Shown: positions 28,801 to 44,000, counted from the first letter of the stretch. The stretch: 64,000 nucleotides of DNA from Sipunculus nudus (GCA_026874595.1 CM049308.1:13783501-13847500); one strand, 5' to 3'. Notes: generated by a model from the sequence alone, not told the origin. Numbers and translations: made by a program.

Positions 28801-31800
28801 AAACTTCAGAAAGCACTAGCCTAGGATCATTTCTGTGCCATATTAAACATTTTGGCCATATGGTTTCAGAGAAGAAGTTTTTTGTAGCCCTCAGTGTGAT
28901 ACAGGCACTGATGACCCTGTACAAAAAAGGCCGATGCAGGTGGCAATACCAATACCTCAATTTCAGATATGACCTATGTGACCAAAATTGGCATAAAATT
29001 TGGTGATGATAGCTACAGCCATTTCTGAGATTTAAATTTTAATATGCTTTTTTGCACAGTTAACAAAGTTCAACCTCCTGTATCTCAGCCAAAAATCTCC
29101 AAACTGGAACCATTCGAACAAACTTGAGAAAGATTGTTCCAGGGGTCATTTTTGTGAAATATTGGACAATTTGGCTGAACAGTTTCCGAGAAGAAGATTT
29201 TTAAAGCTTTTTTAGCTTTTTCCCTATAAAATCTAAGAAAATGCAGTTAGAAAAAAAATAAACAAAATCCGATATAGTTTTTTAGATGACTGATTATTTG
29301 CAAAAATTTGGTGATGCTAGCTCCTGCCATTTTTGAGATAGCTATGATATTTGAGATAGTACAGATGACGCACGACATACGACGGACGACGCCACACCAT
29401 CGCATAAGCTCACAGGTTCGCTAAATAGACAAAAACTTCTTTTCGTCAAGTAGAATTACTAAGACATGCGGGCTGGGTTAAGAGAGTACAGTTTCACAGA
29501 TAATTGCACATTTCTTTATATTTGTCTGGTCCGATTAATAATCGATCATTGATCAATTTGCCCAAACTGATGATTGATTATGAAAAAGGAACCGACTCCC
29601 ACCACTGTCCTCAGGTGTCCCAAAGATCTCTTTCAGGAGTTCACCCTCCCTGCGGTCTTTGGGAGAACCTCCAGAACTTCAGGCAGGCTGCCAGGCAAGG
29701 TCCCCAGCATGGGGCTCATGGACTGAGACACTCTCGCTCTGGGGCACTGAGGCGGTACTTTTGGGCCCTTCTACCTGAGCAGGCCTATCCATAGAGCAAG
29801 GCAGGACTCTGGCCTTTTAATCCGCCTCCGGCACGAGCTGGCTACTAGCTGTGGAGTCAAAAGGGAGGATCTGGCCGGAACCACCCCTGAAATGTGCACA
29901 TCAGAAGCAGGGGCAGCTGCCTGACACATAGTCAGGCCCTGTTCCTTAACAAATCAGCCTGAACTGATGACATAAATGCCTTGAGGGATTCCCTGGTGAT
30001 GAACTCCTCTGGAGCTTGCTGGGGCTTCACAGACATCATTTGGGAACTTGATAGGAAAGTACCGGCAAAAAGGCATGGGGGAGGCATTTTAACAGGGGAA
30101 CCAATTGGAATTAAAGAAGAGGGTGCTAACTGCCGTAAAACGGAATGCTGGTCGGAGGACCTGCCCTTGGCCTGTCTGGCCCCGACCTGGATTTGACCTC
30201 CCCCTTCCCTTTGAATTAGGACAAGGCAAGGATTGGAAACAGGCCTCAAAATGTTAACATTCTCTATGTTCCCATGATAAACATAAAGGACAAGGCTCGA
30301 CTGGGCCACAACAATATCTGGATGCTCTACGGCAGACCAGGCATCTGTCATGGAGGTCCCACTCGGGCAGAGGAGCAGAACTAGAGAGACAATTGCGAGT
30401 AGAGTGAGAATTAAATAGAAGTTTAGACATAATTACTAACTAATTATTTCACTCAGGCTATCATGTCAGGATGTGGCCTGGTACTTGTACTGAAGGCTGA
30501 CAGTAAGCGCAGCGTGTTGTTTGTGAAAGTCAAATGATGGCCATCTAGCCGGCGACACAGAGGATAATGACGAACGTCAACAAATACAGTTGCTACTTTG
30601 CTAGGGTGAGGCATCATGGGTAGAAGGATCCAGGGGGGCTGTTTCAAAATTTTAACCGTATCGGGAAACAATTGGATGAAGGATTATGGCTCAGTCAAGT
30701 GGTGACCTACTTTAGTCCACTAGTGGAACTTGAGAGAGCTCATCCCTGGGATTATTTGTGTAATATTGAACAGTTCTGCTGAATGATTTCATAAGAGAAG
30801 GTTTTCAAAGGTTTTCAAGCTTTACCCCCAGAAAATGTAATTAGATGCAGGTGGCACCACATAAAGCTCAATCCCACAACATTTGACATGTGACTGATTT
30901 ATGCATACAATTCGGTGATACAAGCTCCTGTTCCTGAGAAATTATGGGTTAATACGATGACCCCTGTACAAAAACGTGTTGATGCAGGTGGCACCACCAA
31001 TACCTCAATTTCAAATATGAATCATGTGACAAAAATCTGCATTAAATTTGGAGATGATAGCTCCTGTCATTTCCGAGATTGTAAAATTAGTATGATTATT
31101 TGGCAAAATGACTAAGTTCAGCTTCCTGTAAATCACCCAACTGGAACTATTGGAACAAACTTAGGAGAGATTGATTCTGAGATTATGTCTGTGAAATACT
31201 GAACAATTTGGCTGGACAGTTTTGGAGAAGAAGATTTTTAAAGGTATTTAAGCTTTTTCCTCATAAAATCTTTGTCAATGCAGATAGAAATAAAAATAAA
31301 CTCGTTCCGATAAAAAAATAAGCTCAATCAGATAGAGTCTGACATGTGACTGATTCTTCCACAAAATGTGTCTGCTAGCTTTGACAGTTTTTGAGATAGC
31401 ACGGGTTAAAGTATGGCGGACAGCAGATGGACGAAGCCATGCAATAGCATAAGCTCACAGGTTCACTAAAAAATAATTGTAATTGTAATTGCAACTCATA
31501 TTTTTCACAGACTAATTTTTTAGTTAGTAAATTTTTTTGCACTTATCTTGCTATTTGCCCTTTTTGCTTCAATCCCTTCAAAAGAAACCATCACATGTAT
31601 TAATCATGGAAATTTTGTCATTCATAAAGGTGTCATGAAGACTGCATGATTTGTTTGAACTTTACTCACCTGTCTGAATTTGTCTGAACATACATGCCAT
31701 TCTGAGTGTGACTTAAGGTACTCACAAGTCTCATTTTATCTTAATCTACTTGCCAGTCATAGTTTGTCTAAATGTATTTGCTAGTCTTCGAGTGTCTATA

Positions 31801-34800
31801 TACTTGCCAGTCTGAGTTTATCTGAATGTACTAACCAGTCTCATTAAATCTTAATGTACTTACCAGTTTAATTTTGTCTAAAAAGGTACTTAGCAGTCTG
31901 AGTTTATCTGAATGTACTTACCAGTCTTAGTTTGTCTTAATAGTACAAACCAATTTAAGTTTGTTTTAATGTACTTACCAGTTTAAGTTTGTCTGAAAGG
32001 TAAGTTTACTTAGCAGTGCTTACTAGTTTTAGTTTGTCAGAAGAGTACTTACCAGTTTAAGTTTGTCTGTAGGGAACTTACCAGTTTATGTTTGTGTGAA
32101 GGGTACTTAGCAGTCTGAGTTTATCTGAATGTACTGACCAGTCATAGTTTGTTTGATCAGTACTTACCAATTTAAGTTTGTCAAGGCTCTTTGATGGGTC
32201 TCTGACATAGGACGGACATATGTTGATAAATCCAGCTACTGGTCGACTAGTTTGGTCAAGCTGACAGTAAGCTGCATAGGCTACCACGTTAACACCCTGG
32301 AAATTGCCAAACAATATACATTATCATTTAAGTATATAAAATTTCTCTTTCATTATATTTAACAACTTTGAACTATGATATAAAGGCAGATCTAGCAATA
32401 TAAACATGGATCAGCCTGATTCCCCAGTTGTTCTAAAACAGGCCCTTGAAATCACTATAAAAACATATCTAAATGTTTAAACCATCATGGGGTTGTTATT
32501 TATATCCGACCAATGAGAACCCCGCTGAACTGTCGACAGTCCCACGATGGTGCTCAGAACCCGCTTGGGCCACGCTGACTTGCATGGAGGAGAAGACCCT
32601 CAAACGCTGTCTGCTCTGCCTGTTTAAACAGCCAAAATAAATGGCCAGGAACTGTAACATGATTTAGTTTTGTGTCAGATTATACCATTTGGTTCAATTT
32701 TATGTGCATGCAAGAGATAAGTTCGTGCCATGCTATCGGTAGGTTAGAAATGGATAGTTCATACAGCAGGTCACTCGGGGTCCTCCGTTAGTCGCTTCAT
32801 ACCTTGTGTATATATATTACTATGAGTAGCATAAGGCTGTATAGGGCTCATTTAGACATGATTTCAAGGGCCTGTGGTTCTGATAATATACTATCACTGG
32901 AATATTACAAGCTCTGACATGTGCTGATTAAAATCCATCCTCGCTAGCATGATCCAAGCTGTATGATACTTTCAGATACATTACAAATTTTTTGATGGTT
33001 TTACACTGACAACTAAGCAAACATTTAAATAAGCATCATGAAACAGATCACAGATCCTCGCTGTGAAAAATGATGATTTGGATGATTTTGTATACTGTAC
33101 ATATAAACCTAAAATACACTAGTAATATTCCCTGAATCAAAGTGAAAAAAGATTGACAGAAAATGCTTGACATATGATATCCAAGCAGAGACTATTTGCC
33201 AAAACGTTATAAAACCTATAGCGTTCGAGTTTAACGAAAGGGGTCATGACTGGACTTCAGTTTAACGAGGGACCAAGGCTCTCAGCTGTTGATAATGAGA
33301 ATAGTTTTATAACGTCCAGACCAAATCCCAAACAGGAATTTGACCAGTCCAAACCCTGATCATGATGTGGTCCAGCCAAAATCCTGATTGAGACTGTAAT
33401 TTGACATAATACTGAATAAAGCCTTCTGCCCTGTGACCTTGATCTTTGACCACATGACTCCAAAAAAAGGGTTCTTACTATATTGGTGGGCCATATATCA
33501 ATCAAGTTTGAAACCAATATGGTAATCCAAAGAATGGAGTTCAGATGGCCACTGTAACCTTGACCTTTGACCCCCAAAATCAACCAGGTTCATCTCCTAA
33601 CTGCAGGTCACCTATATGTATTAGATGGAAGGTTTGGTTTTAAAAAAATTGGCTTAAATGTGACCTTGACCTTTGACCCAAAAATCAATAGGGGTCTAAC
33701 ATTGTTGGTTGGTCATATATATTTAGTTTTTTTATGGATGATTTTTTATATTCAGTTATAGTTTTCTAGATCCAATGGTGTCAAAACGTGCCAGTCTAAC
33801 AGACAGGCAGACGGATGGACAGTCAACGGACGCAGCCAGATCTTTATAGCTCAGTTGACTTACAGTCAGCTGAGCTAAAACTGAAACGTTACTGTATATT
33901 AATTAAATGAAGCTCTGACTCACCAGTTGAGTACAATTAGTGGTTGTTTTAGCCATTATGTAGAGTATATAGTCAGTGTTGTTGATGCCTTCACCACCTT
34001 TTCTGATTTCGACAGGCACAGGGTCTGTAGCTGAATACTGATACAGTGGCTCTAAGTGCTCCTCAGGAATCTGAAACAAGGTTTTAACACAGTTTAAATT
34101 GGATTCCTGGTGATTATTATACCAACCATTAAATTATTAAACAACGAAAGGATGACCCTATTAGTGTGGTTGGCTTCATATTTGCAGGGTTAAAATTTGT
34201 AATTTCCACTTTTTCAATGTTTTGTGAAGGTTCCATTTTTGTGATCTTACTATATTAAAAGTCTACATGAAGTAAACCATTATATTATGAATTAACTGAA
34301 TAAAATAATGTGTGCAGAATCTTTAAGATTTGATAGGGACCCAAGGGAAAATCAAATAAGTTGATATCATTTGCAATAGCCATCTTTGAACATACATGAC
34401 CTGTTATTATTTATATTGAATATCAATCTTATACCTTTCAATTTGCCTTTTACGATAGGATTTCTTATTCATGATTTTTTTATTGGCCCTATAATTCCCA
34501 TTTCAGGAATATTGTGAATTTGAAGCCCTCCCCCCCAAAAAGGCATATCATGAGAAAAGAACTGGGTTCACACTTCTCTGTATTCAAAATCGTACTAAAT
34601 AAGGAAGTACAATGAAAGGTAGCGGCTTCACATGACTATTTAACTGGCTGAAGCTCAGCAACTGATGCATTAAATAGTCATAAAATAAATATTGCGATCT
34701 GGTTTCCTATTCACTAAACATTAATTTCAAATTTACAACTTTATTCTTGTGAAAGTTTCAGATAAATGGTTTTTTGGATAAGCGCTGTCCACATAAGCAA

Positions 34801-37800
34801 TGTTTACCGTACATGAAATACATATTTTTTATTTTTTCTCACCATGAACTCCTTGACACAGAACTCTCCCTTGTAGTAAAGATCAACAATACCACATCTA
34901 AAAGACAAATGTGTCACAGTGTAAGTATACAGGATACAAAGATTTGAAGTACAAGTGTATTACCTGTTCTTGCATAGTTAAGGTAGTTTATGACAGATGG
35001 TGCTGTGCTAGCCCCTTCAGAAAATCATTTAAAACTAGAACAAGGTTCTTTTTGCAATGCATAAACAGAAATATGTCTCCCCTCCCTATGGGCCTCCCTA
35101 ATTTGAGGAAAAAATATGGACCACTTCAAAATTCACAGCATTCACAAATAATTTCTATTCCAGCTGATTTGACCTTGAAGATCCAGGTCAAGGTCACCAG
35201 TTTTCAAACTCATCAAAGAACTTGGTTGAAACAATTGGTATTTCAAATTTGAGGAAAAAATATGTGGTACTTCAAAAGTTATGGGTTCACAATAAATTTT
35301 CAATTTGGACTATTTGACCTTTGATGGTCAAGGTCACCTGTTTTCTAACTTAGCCAAATAAGAAACAATTTAAATTTCAAATTTCATGAAAAAATGTTGC
35401 CTGACTTGGCTAGTGGATTCAATACAAATGTTTCTCTTAATATATTACAATAAACTTCCCAAAATGTCTGTCCCATTCAAACATGTCGATAATATATCTT
35501 TACCCTACATTACCTGTTAATTGTCTAATAACAAGAAAACTAGTAAAACAGTGAAGCACACTTTGCAACCTGGAAACAATTACTGATTTTTGCATGGCAA
35601 GTCCAAATTAATACAGAGCTGGTAAAAACTAGGCATTACTTTCCCAATGGGGCAAGCACATTAAACAGTTAATGTCATTCAAGCCCTGGTATGGAAAGAA
35701 AAACAATGCAATAATATTAATAAAGTTCTATCAAGGTATTTTGAAACAAACTGAATACATATAATACAATCAGTTCTGAAACTCTTGCCCACCTAATATC
35801 TTTCTCAATTTTTTCCCTTAGAAAATGAATTTAAGCTTTTATCACAGGATGTAGTATGGTGATTTATGAAAATTTTAATAAGTGAGACATAAATCAGCAT
35901 AATTTGAAGTGGCCATATCTATGTATAGCTGTGATACAGGAGAGATACATATGTGACAAATCAAATATCCCATTAAAACTAGGTATTTCTTGGCACCGCA
36001 GATGCCATAGTATCCCCAGACAATTACCCCCCCCCCCCCCAGCCCTTGATAGATGCATCTAACCTGTAAGTTTGATGACTGTATCAACAATTTTTTTTTG
36101 AGTTACTGCCGTAATTTCATTTCAACAATATCGCTGCTGTGACCTTGAAAAAATGTATCAAGGTCATCCATGATCAAATTTGACCTAGCCGTTGATAAGA
36201 TGCATCAAACTTGTGGGTTTTGGTGACTGTACCTCAAATTCTTACAAAGTTATTCCGTTTAAACATCATTTTAGCAAGAAAACAACATAAGGTGGCACCA
36301 CCTGTCTTCTGCAGAAAACAATGCTATCAAAGATCTTATGTCAATTTGATTTTTGGACCAATCCATGCATCCCTCAGTGAGATATTAAAGTTAACATCAT
36401 TTCAGCGTTATCGCCTCTGTGACCTTGAACAAGGGACCTATGGGTCGCGGCGCTCAGCTGTTATATATGATAAAAAATATGATTTAGAAATGAGGCACAT
36501 GCTGGTTTTGTGTGGTAATAAATATAAGCTGTATATGAGTTGTTGTTGTTTAGCTTATGTATGATTTTGATAGTACCTTTGGAGACAGGGAAGAGGATTG
36601 ATTTCATTTATTTTATTAACAAATGGAGTACTATTGTCAAACAGATTTTGACTTGGCCATATAACTTATAAGCAGAACATATAATATAAGAGTTTAACTA
36701 TTTATTAAAAAAAATTACAAATATTGTCCCAAATATAATTTTTATTAAAATAATAAGAGGATCGTATGATTTTTTAAAATGAAATATAACTGAAAGATTA
36801 TTAAATTAATATTCAAGAATACATTCATGAATGCATTCATGAATACATTTTGAAAGTATTTGCACTGGTATTCATATACTTTCATTTTTACCTGAATTCC
36901 CATTCTTTATGCAAGAAATTTTATAATGGAGTACATATTCATATTCGTATTTAAATACAATTGCAAAGTATTCACACCATGTCTGGTATTTATATAGTTT
37001 TCATCAAACAATGATGTTGAGAATCCAGAATATACAAAATTCACACATTTAAATAATGATCTTAAGTACCTGGTTTTATGGCTTTTATTTATATTAAAAA
37101 AAAATAAATATAATATATTCATTTTGGACTAATTTCACATCAATGTACACACTAGACACAGTAGGAATCTAGATTAATATTATGAACTGCATCTTTGTCG
37201 ATCATTAATTTCCTTCATATGATCCCTAATGATTAGTAATGAATAATATGATTTACTTTATTATCATTAAAATTGGACTGAAAAATACTGCATGGTGTTA
37301 TTTGGAATATATGACATTCTATTCATCGTACAAGATTCTTATATCATCAGTAACTGCAAGTTAATTTCCTGTTATTATAAACTAACAAATTCCTTTTCTA
37401 TTTTTCTTTAATTTGTTATTAAATCCAATAAAATTGATTAATTTATTGTTTATTGTTATGTTGTTGGTTAAAACTACTAGATGAGTTGGGTTTGACACCT
37501 GGATCAACTGTGGCTTGCCATAAGCTGCCTTGCTGCCCCAGTGAATGCCTCGCCTCAAGCATGCATAATTTGCTGAAAGTTCAACAAGGTCAACAATACA
37601 GGTGACTCAAGAGGGGCTTGAGAGAGCCAAGGTCTGACATGGTCTCATAAAAACATTAATAAAAGCTACAATTTTTGGCCAATTTCTTTCAGCTTTCTAA
37701 ACTAAAAAGCTGAAATCCTTATGTGTGCATGATATGAAAATTATATCAACAGTGCTCACAGGAAACAAACATGCCATGGTCAATGTTGGGCAAAATTTAA

Positions 37801-40800
37801 GGTACTAATTTTATATTTATACTAATAACTTATAAAATTTGAAAAATTCAGAACTAATTATGGGTATTCAATTGAATCTTGATTAAATAATGTTACATCC
37901 CTGACAAAAAATCTCTAGCTTCAGCGATCCCCTTGTTAAGGGAGTAAATATATTTCTTGATTTTTTTACAAAGTGCATTATGTTTGGGCCCATAACTTAA
38001 AACAATTATGCAATACTGACATCATTTCTGGTATGTGCATAGAGAATGTATAGAAAAATATATATATTATATATGATTAAAGTCAGACCAGTAGTTTTGA
38101 TATTAGGCAGTCTTGAAGTGTAATAATGGGTTTTTAATGGAAAAATGAAGTTTTTCATTAATATCTCTAGGTATTAAGTCCTAGTGACCAAATTCTTGGC
38201 ATGGTAGGGGATTTTGGTGACATCTAATTGTATGCCAAATTTTAGGAACTGAGAGCTGAAGCTTGAGAGCTGAGCTCTTGCAAACTGCATAACACTAGCT
38301 TGATGTAAACAATATGTTACATGGTGCTTGAAAACTTGGATAAAATATACAGTTTTTGATCAACTGGTTTCAAATTTTTGGTGTTAACAGACAAAATGCT
38401 AACATAAACATGCTGTGAAAATTAAATCCACAGTACTTACAGGAAAAAAACGTGCCATGGTCAAAGTTGGGCAAAATTTAAGGTACCAATTTTTTATTTT
38501 TGTTAATATTTTAAAAAATTTAAAAGATTTTGATCTAATTTTGGGTACACAATTTAATATTAATTAATTTAAGTTATATTACTGGAAAAAAGTCCATAGC
38601 TTTAACATGTTTTGTGTTAAGTGATTAAATATCTTTCCTGATTTTTCACAAAATGCATTATGTTTGGGCCCATAACTTTTTTAAATTATATAATACAGAC
38701 ATAATTTCTGGCAAGTACATAGGAACTATATAGAGAAATATTTATGGTAAATATGAGGGAAAACAGGTTAGTGGTTTTGATATTAGGCAGTCTTGAAGTG
38801 AGTAAATAGGTTTTTAATAAAAAATTGAGGTTTTTCCTTAATTTCTCAAAGGAACAAAGTCGCAAAGACCCTGTTTTCGGCTTGGTAGGAGATCTTGGGG
38901 ACATCTAACATTATGCTGTATTTTGGATTCCTAGGTCTTACGGTTTCAAAACGTGCCACATCTACGGACAGACGGACCGACAAACGGACGGATGACGGAC
39001 AATGGACCACGACTATAGCTCAGATGACTTATAGTCAGCTGAGCTAAAAATGCATCAAGGTCATCCATATTTGAACTTGGCCTAGCCCTTGATAAGATGC
39101 ATCTAAACTGTAGGTTTGGTGACTGTACCATAAATTCTTTTTGAGTTATTGTCCCAATATAATTTTAGCATATTCACTGCTATGACCTTGAAAAAATGCG
39201 TCAAGGTCACCCATGTTCGAATTTGACCTGGCCGTTGATAAGATGCATCAAACCTGTGGGTTTTGTGACTGTAGCTCAAATTCTTACAAAGTTATTGTGT
39301 TGACATTATTTTAACAAGAAAACAACACAAGGTGGCACCATCTGTCTTCTGCAAAAGACAAAGCTATCCAAAATCTTTGGTCAGTTTGATTTTTGGATCA
39401 TTCCATGTATCCCTTACTGAGATATAAAAGAATTGTGAATTTCACCAAATATGGGAATATTCAAGGTCAAGGCCACTCTCATAGAAAAGGTCATGACCCC
39501 AATTTAAATAAACATCATCCCATAACCCATATCTATGTATATGCATAATATAAAAGAAATCTGTCCATTAGTTTTTTACTTTTTTACTTATACTCACAGT
39601 ACTGTCAAGTGGCAATTTTGGGGGTATTAAAAGGCACAAAAACAAGTAAAGAATAATAGGTGGTGCCACCAGTTTCTTGAACATGAAAACCCTGACCATG
39701 ATCTTCGATCAACTTGATTTGGGATCAATCCATGCAAGATTTCTTGAGATATTTAAGGATTTGTGTGATTTTCACCAAATTTGGACCTATTCAAGGTCAA
39801 GGACACTCTCCTAGTAAAGGTCATGACCTCATTTTAAGTAGGCGTTGTCCTCTTACCCATATCTATACATATACCAAGTTTGGTAAAGATCCATGAAATA
39901 TTTTTTTGAGTTATCACGCCAACAAGATTTATATGCGGGCGGCGGCGGGGGGACCATCATGAAAACATAATATCCCCTGGCTTTGTCTGGGGATACAATG
40001 ATGCACGCAAACACCAATGTGACATCATCTCTGTGAATCATCAGAAGTTGCAAAAATAAAATCTTCAGCAAAGGCCATCAAGGAAATATTGCAGTGCTAT
40101 ATGTCTACTTATAGTCATATTTCAATTCAAATGTCTTATTGAGAATTTCATACAAGAAAAAGAATTATTCTGCTTTAAAAAGATTGGCAGAAACTGCACA
40201 AACATCATTTCAGCGAAATCACATCTATTTGAACTTAACCTAGCCCTAACTTTCCAAGTTATTCTGCAAACACCATATCCCAGACAGCCAGAAAAGCGGA
40301 AGGACTCTCATCATTTCTATGTGTCAATAATGGATGTCACATTCCAATTTCCATATAATGATAAAATAACATCAACTTGTATATACAATTACTTCTGATG
40401 ATACCAATGCAATATCTAACTTTGTGCTAGTATTGTTACACCCTTTATTCACTCAAACTACTTAGAAAGTTGTAGACTCACTTGTCTTTGTTAATGCCAC
40501 TGCCCCATTTTGACTTACAGCTGTCGCCTGATCTGCCAAGTCGCAATTTTCCTTGCACTGGAACAACTGAAAAATTTTAGAATAACAATAATCATCAACA
40601 CCATAATCACCATGTCATCTGAATAACGGCAGACAGAAAATAACATTTCAAGATTCTTCGATAAATTTGCAACAAGGGACCCATGGGTCACTGAAGTTGA
40701 CCTTGAAGGTAATTATAAAACATCTAAAATAATATCATTTGGAGATAAAGTCTAGGAGGAAAAGGTAATATAGGCCATGGCTGGTTGACATGATTGGTTT

Positions 40801-40991
40801 ATATTGATAAGTAAGAAATTGTTTCTAATAATATTTTGTGACCAAACAATGCCTTTCCAAATGTTAAAATTGAAGCATGTGAGCAGTTTGTGACCATAAT
40901 ATGAATATTAATACCATGATCATTGGTTGGCTTTTAGATAAATTGTTGACAGTTCAGTAGTTTACACATTTAATAAATTGGACATATATAC

Positions 40992-41051
<60 letters not shown>

Positions 41052-44000
41052 TTAAATATGTTTTTTTTTTATAAAATGTATACAGTTAAAATATAACTAA
41101 TATCCCCAGTCCACAGATGGAAGGACTTGGTCGTAGTGGTTGGGGAGTGGGGGGGGGGGGAATGATTGGATTAAAGTTTAACATATGCAATATTACTCAA
41201 CTAATATATAAGTTGCTTTCAAATTTCAGACATTTAAGCTTAAAAGCATACAGCATATGAAAGTTATTTCAACTGTGCTTATAGGAAAAATTTCATAAAT
41301 AATATACATTTAGAAAACAGAGAGATGATGGACAGACAGACCTGATCACTTTATATTCCATTCTACTGAGGAAAGAATATGTTTCAATCATATCTTAATT
41401 TTTTCTAATCCAATTTTTTTTTCCCAATAGATTTTACACATTTACAATAAAAAACTTATGTCCCAGTGCACAGGTGCAAAGGAATCAATGGCAGCTGGGG
41501 GTTGATGACTTTCAATTTTTACTCTATTATTTGTACTTATAAATATAACTTTCTAAAAACAATTTACACTTAATTACTTTATTCAACCACAGTCGCATGA
41601 ATCGTTATTAGTGGGTGTTATTCTAGCCTAGAACAGCCTAAAATCGCCAACATATACCATAAATAATGATTCAAGCGACTGTGATTCAACTGACAGCATG
41701 AAGTTTTGACACATCACTTTGAAGCAGAATAATAAATCATACTGGTAACACAGAAAACCAAAAACATTGACATTACCTCAACATGCAGGGTTTTTATAAC
41801 AAATCAACCATTTGAAAAACGTAAAATAAATATAGTGTACTAATGATTTATGTTATGGATGGTTAAATGGTTTCTTCTTACTCAAGTTACTGATTTCTTA
41901 AAATCATGAACTTATAAGAAATTAAAATTTTCAAAATTATTAATATTTCATATGAAAATGAATGTGAATTTCATATATAAATGTGTATATTTTCATATTT
42001 TTATAAACATTTATTTCACATGAATTATACAAATAGTTATTATAACTAATCTAGGCCCTCTGTATGGCTAGGGTGATGGCATTCGATAAAAGTCCATTGG
42101 TGGAGGAAATTGAAGGACCCGAGAAATAACATTAGAGGGAACACTGCAGGATGTTTTAAAATGATATCCTGGTATTTGGATTGAAGGGGTTTTTGCCAGG
42201 GCCTCTACCTTAAAAATATTTCTCATAAGAAGCTGATCTCCAGGATGAGCAAGCAGAGTTTTTATAAATATGACTCCCAGAATAATCAACTGTTGTGGTT
42301 CAGAATGTTAGCACAGATACAATATGGTATAAGATGGATAAAACGATCTGATCAGGTTGACCTAATAATCCCAAGGTATAATCAAATAATATTCATGTCA
42401 GGTCTATATCAGCACTACTGGCCTCTTTGATTAGACATGATTTTACACACCAGGCCAGAGGGATCACCACTGGTTGAACAAACACTGACATTGTCAGGGT
42501 GGTATGTGATAGCAAACATCCAGGGGGACTTATCACCAAAGTTTCCCTTACACAGATAAATTGGTGGCTGCTTTATACCGCAAATGTTAGCTGCCCCCTG
42601 CACTGAATGACCTGAAATCAGAGCTAATGCATGACTGATTCTGTCATAATGACTGTATACTTAGGCAAGGTGGAGGCATGTAGTGTGTAAGATCTCCCTG
42701 GTACACATACAAGGTGGACCCTGACTACTGTCAATCAAATATCACAGAAGCCACTCACTTTCACTCTGTTATAGGATTACATATTAACCTTGTCTCTTCC
42801 CTTTATAAAAAGGTCTTATGACCATTTGTTGACTCACAGTTTTTTTAGGAACACTATACCATAAACATACCTTATGTCAAATACCATACATATGTTTTTT
42901 CAAAGCTTTGTAATATTATGCCATTGGATCCTGAATGTCACATCTTCAAAAGGCAATAAACTAATATTTTCCTAAAATAATCATTTTTTTTTTACTTTTT
43001 TTTTAAAGAAATAAATGACCATACTCTCAAATATTGAGAAGAATCTCATATGTATGTTACACCCAGTCAGTGAAATTGCCCATTCCATGAAAGGAGAAAT
43101 ACAGCTGCCCATATCATGAATGGACCAGTGACATGTATGAGTTTTAAAATTCATTCAAATGCAATCGCTCAATATGTGAAACTGCCCGGATCATCAAAAA
43201 GGCTTGTCCATTTTATAAATATTTCATCCCTATGGTTTTCTGATGACCACTCTTGTTAAAAATGACAGAACAATAGAATGAATGGGTATAAGAATCACAC
43301 AGTAAGTATGACACACAGATACAATATGTTTGATCCTTGGACATTGAGGTGTGGCAAAAGAGAGTACAGTTGATCCCCTTTTTATGGTCGCATGTCTATT
43401 TATAGCCACACCCTGGGTGTACAAGGTCCCTTTAAGGAGCTCCCACTAAGGTCCAAATAATCAAAACTCCCTTAAATGCTGCACCGCCACCCTGACTCTA
43501 TCCCTGGCCTATGTGTAGTGGTAGCCAGCTGCACTTAGCAAATCAATCACGACAGGGCAGCTTCAATGAAGAATGGAACAAGATGTATGGATTATTGAGT
43601 TTAAATATGATGCAGATTATGTATATTCAACATATTTAAAGCTCAAGATAGCGACGAAATATCAGTATGCTTCAAATAATTTTTGCCCAGGTAACAGCTC
43701 ATGGACAAACAGGCATTTATCAGATATGGACAGTTTGCTCGAAAATAGGTACCTTCTTAAAACTCATCTGCAGCATTATTTAGCAAGGTTTATTGTTTAG
43801 ATGTAAAATGAATAAGAATCTATCATCATAAAGATTTGCACCATGGCTGACGATCATTTCCAAGTCAAGTTTGAGTGCCGTTATTTGCTGAAATGCCCTG
43901 GTATTCTGATAATAATATTGTGAACAGCTGTATGTAGTGGGTGGTAAATCGGAATATACCTCAGGAAATTGCTGACCGCACTTTAATTTCCCACTTTAAT

